This document shows positions 38,302-47,145 of a stretch of DNA of 64,000 nt, piece after piece (the stretch's first letter is position 1; each line of letters starts with the position of its first letter). A program made the position numbers and the translations under genes. This DNA is from Hallella mizrahii (GTDB lineage: Bacteria > Bacteroidota > Bacteroidia > Bacteroidales > Bacteroidaceae): assembly GCF_009695775.1 (NCBI RefSeq), contig NZ_VUNG01000001.1:124001-188000 (forward strand). The letters run 5' to 3'. The notes beneath the pieces were generated by a model. It ran no database searches, was not told where the DNA came from, and saw nothing but the letters and a program-made list of their open reading frames with translations.

Positions 38302-39450
38302 ATGACACAGCCTGAATATTATATTCTGCTTGCCATTGCCGCCATTCTTATCGTAGTGTTGTTGGCAATGATCATCGTGCTGTGGCGACGCAACCGCCGC
38401 ACAGTGGGCAAGGTGGCCTTCCTGTTCAACGCCATCGACAACGGGGACTATGCCTTCCGCTACTCCGAAGACAGGAAAGGCGACGCAATGGTCAACAGGT
38501 CGCTCAATCGCATCAAGGAGATCCTGCAACACGCACGCAATGAACAGATAGAAAAGGAAAAGTACTTTGAGCTCATCCTCGACTCGGTGGACACGGGCGT
38601 GCTGGTTGTCGACGAGGAGAGGGGACTGGTGCTGAGAAGCAACAATGCCGCACGCAAATTGTTGGACCGCGAAGCCATCACACACATCAGTCAAGTGAGT
38701 GACGCCTTGAAGAAGTTCTCCGTGCGCGAGACTCACACGATCCTGCAACAGCGTCGCGTGCGCATCATCGCCTTCAGCGATATTGACGGTGAGCTGGCCA
38801 ACCAGGAGATCGACTCGTGGGTACGCCTCATCCGTGTGCTCACCCATGAGATCATGAACACGCTCACGCCCGTCATCTCGCTCAGCGAAGCCCTGTTGCC
38901 ACAGGCTGAAGGCGAACAACATGAGGGACTGGAGGTGATCCACCAGACCAGCAAGGACCTGATTCGTTTCGTCGAGAACTACCGGCAGTTCACCCATGTG
39001 CCCACGCCACAGCCGTCGCCCTTCGACGTGAAGCCCTTCCTGCAACGAATGGTCACGCAAGTCAGGCCGCTTCTTCATCATGATGTGACGATTACGCTCA
39101 GCGTAGAGCCCGACGATCTCATGGTCTACGCCGACGAGGGACTCACCGCCCGCGTAGTGAGCAACTTACTGAAAAACGCAGCCGAGGCCACCCGAGAGGG
39201 ACAGCACATCAGCCTCCACGCCTTCTCCGACATAGATGAGTCGGTCGTCATCGACATCAGTGACGACGGTGAGCCGATACCACCGGACATCGCCACGCAT
39301 ATCTTCATCCCCTTCTTCACCACTAAGGACGAAGGCAGCGGCATAGGACTTTCCATCTCACGACAGATCATGCGGGTAAGCAACGGCTCCATCGCCCTCC
39401 TACCCGACCGCCACGACGGACAGACGACGTTCCGGCTGAGGTTTCAATAG
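38302..39450 (+). CDS. Sensor histidine kinase
   Basis: H-box RVLTHEIMNTLTPVISLSEAL, N-box VVSNLLKNAAEA, G-box DEGSGIGLSISRQIM. Confidence 0.95.
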   Translation: MTQPEYYILLAIAAILIVVLLAMIIVLWRRNRRTVGKVAFLFNAIDNGDYAFRYSEDRKGDAMVNRSLNRIKEILQHARNEQIEKEKYFELILDSVDTGVLVVDEERGLVLRSNNAARKLLDREAITHISQVSDALKKFSVRETHTILQQRRVRIIAFSDIDGELANQEIDSWVRLIRVLTHEIMNTLTPVISLSEALLPQAEGEQHEGLEVIHQTSKDLIRFVENYRQFTHVPTPQPSPFDVKPFLQRMVTQVRPLLHHDVTITLSVEPDDLMVYADEGLTARVVSNLLKNAAEATREGQHISLHAFSDIDESVVIDISDDGEPIPPDIATHIFIPFFTTKDEGSGIGLSISRQIMRVSNGSIALLPDRHDGQTTFRLRFQ

Positions 39451-39529
39451 CGGCATCACGTCACTGTCATGGCACAATGTTTGTGAAACAGACTTCAGAA
39501 CATACACATTATTATATATATAGCACAAG

Positions 39530-40162
39530 ATGAAAGTATTACTGATCAATGGTAGCTCTCACAAGGAGGGCAACACCTTCCATGCACTGAGCATGGCAGC
39601 AAAGACGTTGGAATCACAGGGTATTGAGACGGAAATCATGCAGATTGGCAACAAGCCTGTGCGCGGTTGCATCGCCTGCGGAGTCTGTAAGCAGAAAGGC
39701 AACAACCGCTGTACATTTGACGATGATGTGTGCAACCGTTTCTTGGAGAAAGCAAAAGATGCCGACGGCTTTATCTTTGGCTCACCGACATACTACGGCC
39801 AGCCCAACGGCGCACTGCTCGCTGTGGTACAGCGAATGCTCTATGCCGGTGGCGCGCTGATGAGAAACAAGCCCGTAGCTAACGTCGCGGTGTGCCGTCG
39901 CGGTGGTGCGTCTGCCGTCTACCAAACGATGAACATGGCGTTTGAGATGATGAACATGCCGATCGTCACGTCGCAGTATTGGAATATGGTCTACGGGCAA
40001 AAGCCCGGTGAGGCAGAGCTCGACGAGGAAGGTATGCAGACGATGCGCACGATGGCCAACAACATGGCATGGCTGCTGAAGCGCATCCACCAGGGCGGCG
40101 ATCCACAATATCCAGAGCGAGAGTCGTGGACACCGATGAACTTCATCAGAACTTCCAAGTAG
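39530..40162 (+). CDS. Flavodoxin-fold NAD(P)H-dependent FMN reductase family protein
   Basis: MKVLLINGSSHKEGNTFHAL, GCIACGVC, GFIFGSPTYYGQPNG. Confidence 0.92.
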   Translation: MKVLLINGSSHKEGNTFHALSMAAKTLESQGIETEIMQIGNKPVRGCIACGVCKQKGNNRCTFDDDVCNRFLEKAKDADGFIFGSPTYYGQPNGALLAVVQRMLYAGGALMRNKPVANVAVCRRGGASAVYQTMNMAFEMMNMPIVTSQYWNMVYGQKPGEAELDEEGMQTMRTMANNMAWLLKRIHQGGDPQYPERESWTPMNFIRTSK

Positions 40163-40206
40163 CATAAAAAAAGGACTGCCAGAGATGGCAGTCCTTTTTT
40201 TATGCT
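40161..40206. terminator. Bidirectional rho-independent terminator
   Basis: AGCATAAAAAAAGGACTGCCA-gaga-TGGCAGTCCTTTTTTTATGCT, perfect 21-bp arms between convergent genes. Confidence 0.95.
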
Positions 40207-40259
40207 TTAATCTTCCATGCTCACAGAGGGAGCATGGAGGAAGAAAATGTCGGAATGGA

Positions 40260-41273
40260 TTAGTCGCAGTTAGCGAGCTTGTGATCAGAGCCGAGCACGT
40301 CGGTGATCTTCTCCTTGTACATGTCTGTCATGTAAGCACGAGCAACCTTGCCATACTGACGAGGATCGAAGTACTCAGGATGCAGAGCGAGGGTCTCACG
40401 GACACCAGCAGTGTAAGCCAGACGAGAGTCAGAGTCGATGTTGATCTTGCAGACAGCACTCTTGGCAGCCTTACGCAGCTGCTCCTCTGGAATACCAACA
40501 GCGTCGGGGAGCTTGCCGCCGTACTTGTTGATAATGTCGACATACTTCTGAGGAACAGAAGAAGAGCCGTGGAGAACGATTGGGAAGCCAGGGAGCTTCT
40601 TCTCGATCTCTTCCAGCACGTCGAATGCCAATGGAGGAGGAATCAGACGGCCTGTCTTCGGGTCACGTGTGCACTGCTCGGGCTTGAACTTGTAAGCACC
40701 GTGAGAAGTACCGATAGAGATAGCCAGAGAGTCGCAGCCAGAACGCTCGCTGAACTCGATCACCTCCTCAGGACGTGTATAGTGAGACTCCTCAGCAGAA
40801 ACCTCATCCTCAACACCAGCGAGGACACCCAGCTCTGCCTCAACAGTTACGTCGAACTGATGAGCATAGTCTACGCACTTCTTGGTGAGCTCGATGTTCT
40901 CATCGAACGGCTTAGAAGAAGCGTCGATCATGACAGAAGAGAAGCCCATGTCAACGCAGCTCTTTACCAGCTCGAAGCTGTCACCGTGGTCGAGGTGCAG
41001 CACGATCTCAGGATGGTTGCAACCCAAAGACTTAGCATACTCCACAGCACCCTCAGCCATGTAGCGGAGGAGGATAGGATTAGCATAGTTGCGGGCACCC
41101 TTAGATACCTGAAGGATCACCGGAGAGCGAAGCTCGGAAGAAGCTGTGATGATAGCCTGGAGCTGCTCGAGGTTATTGAAGTTGAATGCTGGAATAGCAT
41201 AACCGCCATTGACGGCTCTCTTGAACATCTCGCGTGTGTTGACGAGACCAAGATCTTTGTAATTTACTGCCAT
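40260..41273 (-). CDS. Class II fructose-bisphosphate aldolase
   Basis: 337 aa; AIPAFNFNN, HLDHGDSFE, GFSSVMIDAS, LAISIGTSHGAYK, LHGSSSVP. Confidence 0.95.
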   Translation of the reverse strand: MAVNYKDLGLVNTREMFKRAVNGGYAIPAFNFNNLEQLQAIITASSELRSPVILQVSKGARNYANPILLRYMAEGAVEYAKSLGCNHPEIVLHLDHGDSFELVKSCVDMGFSSVMIDASSKPFDENIELTKKCVDYAHQFDVTVEAELGVLAGVEDEVSAEESHYTRPEEVIEFSERSGCDSLAISIGTSHGAYKFKPEQCTRDPKTGRLIPPPLAFDVLEEIEKKLPGFPIVLHGSSSVPQKYVDIINKYGGKLPDAVGIPEEQLRKAAKSAVCKINIDSDSRLAYTAGVRETLALHPEYFDPRQYGKVARAYMTDMYKEKITDVLGSDHKLANCD

Positions 41274-41484
41274 AATACTTAATAATTATGTTTAGAATGA
41301 AATCTTCAATTTATGATAATCACATAGCATTGCGCCCGTAGGCACTTTGCTCTTATCACATGCAAATTTAACAATTTATTTTCTTACCGCAAAATGTCTC
41401 TTGATAATAAGTAAAGAAGAAGGTTAAAAAAGTTTATTTAGACCTTTCTTCCTTCCCTTTATCACACCGTTTGTCATTCTAAGT

Positions 41485-44400
41485 TTACAAATCTCCACCC
41501 TCCCACACATGATCTTTTTTCGATGCTGCCATGCCCAGCGTGAGCTTATAGGCCACATGCAGCATGAGGTAGCGGGGAATGGAGTTGGTCCAAGTCTCGG
41601 TACGTCCTTGCTCGTTGAGCACGAGCGTAGTGCTGTTGAGGTTGCCAAGGATGTCATAGGCGTCAAGCATAAACGTGAGGCGATCGTGCATCAACTTCTT
41701 CGAGAGGCGTGCATTCCACACGAGTTCACTACGGTTCATCTGCTCATCATTGTATCCCATACGCCTGTAGTCGGTGATGTCTGTCGACAGTTTAAGTCCC
41801 CACGGCATCGTGACGTTGGTACCCAAACGCAGGTTGCAGTCCCACGCATCGACCGCCTGAAAGTCGCGTCGCCGGCTGTTGGCGTTGTGATAGGCGACAC
41901 GGCACTCGGCGAAGGCATTCAGCCGGGTGTCGAGTTGATAGTTGAGTTGCAGTTGATCGTTCACTTCCCAGCTGCGCACCTTGCTCCGCTGGTTGTCCAC
42001 GCCTTCCACCGTGGTGAGGTCAACGCTATTGTTGAAGTTGGCGAAGAGGTCATTCTGTAGTCTCCATCTCGTAGCCTTGTCGAGCGGCGTAGAGAAACCC
42101 GTACCCGCCGAGACACTCCAGTTGCCGTTGACATTGGTTTGCTGCGTAGTGGTCACTCCGGTCTGCTTGTCATAGACGACAGCAGAGGCGAGGGCATTAT
42201 GAGTAGTGTGGAATCCCAACGAGAAGTTCATCATCCGCTGCGTTGACAGTCGGAAGAGTGCAGCGCTGAGGTTGACGTTGTGGCTGCGCGCCTTTTTCAG
42301 ATTAGGGTTACCGAGCGTCACGTTGAGCGGATTGGCATCGTCGCGGATGTCGAGAAGCGTGGAGAGTTCCGGCACTCTCTGCGATGTGGAGTAAGAGCAT
42401 TCGACATAGCGTGTACCTGTGGAGTCGTTGAACTGGTATCTCAAGTCGACCGTAGGATTAAAGAACATGGTGTGGCGCTCCTTCTCATAGTCCTTATTGC
42501 GGAAGTAACCCAAGTGCTCGCGCTTCCACTCCAACGGCAGGCGTGCCGAGAGCGAGAGCTGTGGCTTTGCCGTACCATCGCCATGGGAGAAGTAGAGCGA
42601 AGTCTCCGCCGTCTGCTGTGTCGTATGCATAGTGCTGCGATAGCTATTGCTGTTGTCAAGGGCGGCAAGCAGGGCCTGACGCTCCGAGGGCAACATGCCC
42701 AAGGTATAGTCCTGCTCGCGATAGCCTTCCACCTGGTCGATGCGGTAGAGATTGTAGCGCGTGTTGTCGTAGCTCTGACGAATACTATATGATGGACGCA
42801 GGTAGAGGCTGTTCAGTCCCACGGTATCGTCGACGAGCAAACAGGCATAGAGTGCCGAGGCCTCCATATTGAGATGGCGGTCCGGCGTTTGGGAATACTG
42901 ATAGCGATGATCTTGCCGGTCCTCCGTACCGAGGTAGTCGATGCTGTTCATGGCAAAGAGGTCGTTGGTAGTCTTGCCATAATCAAAGCTACCATTAAAT
43001 GAGAGTTCGTCAGTACCGTTGTTGCCAAGGCGCAAGCGGTCGTAAAGGCTGAGCGAAGCATTGTAGGAGTTGCCGTGAAATTGGTTGTCGTTTTTCACCC
43101 TGTTGATGGCGTGCTTCAAGAGTCGTGCGCCGGCATCAGGCATAAACAGACTGTCGAGGATGGCGTCGCCGTCCGGCTTGCTGCCAAACAATCCCGAACG
43201 TCTGTCGCCATCGCCGTGGTTGCGGCTATAAGCCCCTGAGAGCGTACCACCAAGCATCTGATGCGTAGGTGTCAGCCCGAAGGAAGCATCCGCCGACCAC
43301 TGCCTACTGACATTGTGCGTGGCATTACGGTCGAGCCGATAGGTATCGCCGCCAGAGAGAAAGGTCTGCGCCGTGGTGCGCGTGCGTGTGTCGTTGTCGT
43401 CCGAGGCATAGCCGAGCGAGGTAGTGAAGAAGTTGTCCTCTGTCTTTCCGTCGCGCCGGTATTCCACGCCTAAGTTTCTGACCGAAGTCAATCCGCCGCC
43501 CGCGTCAGGTGCTGAGCTGATGCTTCCGCTCTCTCCCGGCACCGAGGTGTCGCCGACATTGTTTGCTGATCCTGTCAGTGTGAGCCGCTCCTTCGGCGTA
43601 TAGTACATCGAGAACAGACGTGCGGCATAGCGGTTGTTCGTGCCGCCCGCGACATCGGCGTTGGCCAGGAGCCCATGCTTATATTCGCGTTTCAGCGTCA
43701 CGTCGAGTACATAGCTCTTGTCGCCCATGTCGCGCCCCATGAGCCGGCTTTCCTGTCCTTGCTTATCGTAGGCCTTGACCTTGTCGACGGTGAAGGCGGG
43801 CAGGTTCTCCAATGCTTTCTTCATGTCGCCTTTGAAGAAGTCACGGCCGTCGATGAGCAGTGAGCTTACAGCCCTTCCGTTGACTTTGATGACGCCATTG
43901 TCCAGTGTGGTACCGGGCATCTGACGGATGAGGGCGTCGAGCATTGAGCCCTCGCTGAGGTTGAGTGCGGAAGCATCGTAGACGAGGGTATCGCCACGCA
44001 TCACCATCTTGATTTTCGTAGCCTTCACGACGACTTCGCTGAGCGTATGCACGTCGGGCTGCAAAGCGATGTCGTCGATCTGCTGTTCATTGACACGGTT
44101 GGCCATGCGCACGGTGACGCGCCGGTAAGCGGTTTTGTAGCCAAGACTGGAGCAGCGCAGCAGATAGGTGGAGTCGTTGTCGACATCAAACTGATAGACA
44201 AAGACTTTCCAGCCGAAGATCTGCCGTTCTGTCGTGGTCGTGGACTTGATGACCGAGGAGTCACGGGGATTGAGCAACTCCACGACAGCGCCCGCCAAGT
44301 CCTCATGTGTCTTGCCGTCCACTACCCTGCCGACGATGTGGCGGGCAGCAGCGGAAAGGAAGGAGAGGGAGAAGAGAAAAAGAAAGAGCAGGCGACGCAT
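41485..44400 (-). CDS. Outer-membrane beta-barrel protein with carboxypeptidase-like regulatory domain (TonB-receptor-like)
   Basis: Start placed at MRRLLFLFLFSLSF. HIVGRVVDGKTHEDLAGAVVELLNPRDSS domain followed by a plug-like and barrel region. Confidence 0.85.
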   Translation of the reverse strand: MRRLLFLFLFSLSFLSAAARHIVGRVVDGKTHEDLAGAVVELLNPRDSSVIKSTTTTERQIFGWKVFVYQFDVDNDSTYLLRCSSLGYKTAYRRVTVRMANRVNEQQIDDIALQPDVHTLSEVVVKATKIKMVMRGDTLVYDASALNLSEGSMLDALIRQMPGTTLDNGVIKVNGRAVSSLLIDGRDFFKGDMKKALENLPAFTVDKVKAYDKQGQESRLMGRDMGDKSYVLDVTLKREYKHGLLANADVAGGTNNRYAARLFSMYYTPKERLTLTGSANNVGDTSVPGESGSISSAPDAGGGLTSVRNLGVEYRRDGKTEDNFFTTSLGYASDDNDTRTRTTAQTFLSGGDTYRLDRNATHNVSRQWSADASFGLTPTHQMLGGTLSGAYSRNHGDGDRRSGLFGSKPDGDAILDSLFMPDAGARLLKHAINRVKNDNQFHGNSYNASLSLYDRLRLGNNGTDELSFNGSFDYGKTTNDLFAMNSIDYLGTEDRQDHRYQYSQTPDRHLNMEASALYACLLVDDTVGLNSLYLRPSYSIRQSYDNTRYNLYRIDQVEGYREQDYTLGMLPSERQALLAALDNSNSYRSTMHTTQQTAETSLYFSHGDGTAKPQLSLSARLPLEWKREHLGYFRNKDYEKERHTMFFNPTVDLRYQFNDSTGTRYVECSYSTSQRVPELSTLLDIRDDANPLNVTLGNPNLKKARSHNVNLSAALFRLSTQRMMNFSLGFHTTHNALASAVVYDKQTGVTTTQQTNVNGNWSVSAGTGFSTPLDKATRWRLQNDLFANFNNSVDLTTVEGVDNQRSKVRSWEVNDQLQLNYQLDTRLNAFAECRVAYHNANSRRRDFQAVDAWDCNLRLGTNVTMPWGLKLSTDITDYRRMGYNDEQMNRSELVWNARLSKKLMHDRLTFMLDAYDILGNLNSTTLVLNEQGRTETWTNSIPRYLMLHVAYKLTLGMAASKKDHVWEGGDL

Positions 44401-44643
44401 GGAGCAATGATGAATGATAAATGATGAGTGATGACGGGGAGCACACAGAGAGCGGGAAGAGACTGCGGAAAGAGCCTGAGGGACGGCCACAACGCCGTCA
44501 CACCGAACCGAGCTGTGCTCATACCCGAGCTATGGAAGAAGCCTCACCAAACAGCCAACCAGCAGACAAGGCCAAAAGCCAATCTAAGCGAAGCAAAGCA
44601 CCGCTTGTCTTCCGCCCTTTTTGACCCCTTGAAGCATTTCACT

Positions 44644-44697
44644 CCCCTCTCCTTGGGAGAGGGGTACGGGGGTGAGGCCGGGTACGGGGGTGAGGCT
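44644..44697. repeat. GC-rich hairpin plus 18-bp tandem duplication
   Basis: CCCCTCTCC-ttg-GGAGAGGGG stem followed by (GGGTACGGGGGTGAGGCY)x2. Confidence 0.85.
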
Positions 44698-45985
44698 ATT
44701 CTTTCTTCCTCGTCAGCTCCGAGGCAAACAGCAACACGACGAAATAGCCGATGAACGGAATGATAAACGGCATGCTCATCATTTGGGTGGAGTCTGCAAT
44801 GATACCCATCAGCAGGAAGCCACAACCACCGATCGGCGTCATCATCAGCAGCGACGAGGCACTCTTCGTCAGATTGCCCAAGCCGCGTAGTGCCAGAGAG
44901 AAGATAGTGGGGAACATGATGGCCTCAAAGACATAGTTGCATACCAACGCCACCATAGAGATCATGCCGAGGTTGAGCATCACCAGTCCGATGCACACCA
45001 CACTGCCAATGGCACAGTAGAAGAGCATACGCTCGGCAGGAACTTTCCGCATGATCCAACTGCCCACAAAGCGACCAATCATGAAGAAGGCCAGCGCCAC
45101 AGTGAGCACGATGGAAGCTGTATTGTCGCTCATCCATCCCTTTGCTGTCACATAATTGATGAAATAGCTGTTGATAGAGATCTCCGCCACCTCATAGGCC
45201 AAAAGCGAAAAGAGTCCAAAGACAAACATCGGATGATGGCGGAACAGCTTGTTGATGCGCGTACCCTGCGAGCGGTCTTCCTCGGTCTCCTGGTGCTTGA
45301 TTTCCGGAAGGTTCACGCGTGAGAACACCACGGCGATCAGCAGCACCACAATACCCAACACAGTATAGGGGATGACAATGTTGCCGCCACGGTCAGTGCC
45401 ATTGAAGAGAAACTGACCAATGAGGAAGGTAGCACTCAGCGATCCAAGTCCATTGAACGACTGGCTGAGATTGAGGCGGCTTGTTGCCGTCTGCGGGTCA
45501 CCAAGTTCCGTGACATACGGATTGGCAGAAGTCTCAAGAAAGACAAGGCCGCAACCAATGATAAACAGGGCACCGAGATAGGCATAGAACGTACCGGCCT
45601 CAGCACCGGGAATGAAGAGCAGGGCTCCGATGCCAAAGAGCAGCAGTCCGAAGACCACACCCAGGCGATAACCACGCCGGTTGATAAACCAGCCGGCGGG
45701 TATGGCCATGATGAAGTAGCCGAGATAAGTCGTCACCTGAATGAGCGATGACTGGGTGATGGAGATGTCAAGCGCATTTTGGAAATGCTTGTTGAGCACA
45801 TCGAGGATGGCACGCGCAAAGCCCCAAAGAAAGAAAAGGGAAGTGACGAGGATAAAGGGCAAAAGATAGCTGCGGCTGGTCAGAGCCGCACGACCTTTGT
45901 CCGTAGTCTCTTCAACTCGGGATGTCTGTGTTTCTTCTGATTGATTGTTATTCATTACGATTTTTTGAAGATGGTGTTCCGACAT
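44696..45985 (-). CDS. Sugar MFS transporter (FucP/glucose-galactose transporter family)
   Basis: LPFILVTSLFFLWGFARAILDVLNKHFQNAL, typical FucP-family N-terminus. Confidence 0.92.
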   Translation of the reverse strand: MSEHHLQKIVMNNNQSEETQTSRVEETTDKGRAALTSRSYLLPFILVTSLFFLWGFARAILDVLNKHFQNALDISITQSSLIQVTTYLGYFIMAIPAGWFINRRGYRLGVVFGLLLFGIGALLFIPGAEAGTFYAYLGALFIIGCGLVFLETSANPYVTELGDPQTATSRLNLSQSFNGLGSLSATFLIGQFLFNGTDRGGNIVIPYTVLGIVVLLIAVVFSRVNLPEIKHQETEEDRSQGTRINKLFRHHPMFVFGLFSLLAYEVAEISINSYFINYVTAKGWMSDNTASIVLTVALAFFMIGRFVGSWIMRKVPAERMLFYCAIGSVVCIGLVMLNLGMISMVALVCNYVFEAIMFPTIFSLALRGLGNLTKSASSLLMMTPIGGCGFLLMGIIADSTQMMSMPFIIPFIGYFVVLLFASELTRKKE

Positions 45986-46128
45986 GCAGATGTAAATGAC
46001 TCATGCACTATTAATAATAAGGTGCAGGCATCAGTCAAAACCCATAAACATAAATATAATAATGTGTATCAGGCAATGGGCAAAGTCTCTGCTCGGAGCA
46101 CTCCCCTGCCCATAGCTTCGTTTCGGAT

Positions 46129-46824
46129 TTATTTTTTCTTACTCGGATCGATGACCTTCCAGACGCCGGCCGACAATGCACCGCCAACCATCGGAGCTAC
46201 GATAAAGATCCAAAGATTGGTCAGAGCCGTACCGCCTTGAAACAGTGCCGGGCCAATGGAGCGGGCAGGGTTGACAGAGGTACCGGTATAGCGGATGCAG
46301 GCCAAATGAACAAGAACCAAGGACAAGCCAATGGCCAGACCGGCGAAGTTGTTGGTGGCACCATTGGTCTTTGCCGTAGCACCCAATACCACCAGCACAA
46401 ACACAAAGGTGAAGAACATCTCAGCCAGGAAACCGCCAAACACCGTCACCTTCGTTCCAGCCCCATCCAGAGCTTGCAAGTCATTGGCACCGGTGCCGAT
46501 GAGTCCTGCTGCCGACGTGATAGCATAGAGAACTGCTGCGCCAATGATACCACCGATGACCTGGAACAGCATATACATGCCGGCATCCTTGCTGCTCATG
46601 CGTCCACTAAGCCATACCCCCAACGTGATAGCCGGATTGATGTGGCATCCTGAAATGCCGCCGATCGTATAAGCCATTGACACCACAGCCAAACCAAAAG
46701 CCAATGCCGTGCCCACCACGGCAGCCTGATTGTTGACTGGATCACAGCCCAAAGACACGGCCGCACCGCAGCCCATCAGTACCAGCACCATCGTGCCTAC
46801 CATTTCTGCTAAATACTTTTTCAT
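46129..46824 (-). CDS. aqpZ: MIP family channel (aquaporin, AqpZ-like)
   Basis: Two NPA boxes (SGCHINPAITLG; GTSVNPARSIGPAL). Confidence 0.93.
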   Translation of the reverse strand: MKKYLAEMVGTMVLVLMGCGAAVSLGCDPVNNQAAVVGTALAFGLAVVSMAYTIGGISGCHINPAITLGVWLSGRMSSKDAGMYMLFQVIGGIIGAAVLYAITSAAGLIGTGANDLQALDGAGTKVTVFGGFLAEMFFTFVFVLVVLGATAKTNGATNNFAGLAIGLSLVLVHLACIRYTGTSVNPARSIGPALFQGGTALTNLWIFIVAPMVGGALSAGVWKVIDPSKKK

Positions 46825-47047
46825 AATCTCAAATATTATAAGAAACGTTTTCGCGCTGACTTAATAAACGCAAAGTTACGGAAATTATTATAAAAAAGCA
46901 AAGAACACAAAGATTTTCTGTCAATGGGAAAGGACATGCCACACGACGTATTACACAAGTTCATATGCCCTCACTATTACAAACAATCCTTTGTTAGCGC
47001 AAACAATGATTTTGTAAAGTCAAGATGTCATTTTTTTCGTTATTCTC

Positions 47048-47078
47048 TTTGTAGTTTAATGACAAAACACTATCTTTG
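47048..47078 (+). promoter_or_regulatory. Bacteroidetes-type promoter for ppdK
   Basis: TTTG (47048-47051), 19 bp spacer, TATCTTTG (47071-47078). Confidence 0.65.
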
Positions 47079-47145
47079 CAATAGATTAATCCCTACAATG
47101 CAATCTTATAAAAATAACATATAATATATACAACACCTATTAACT

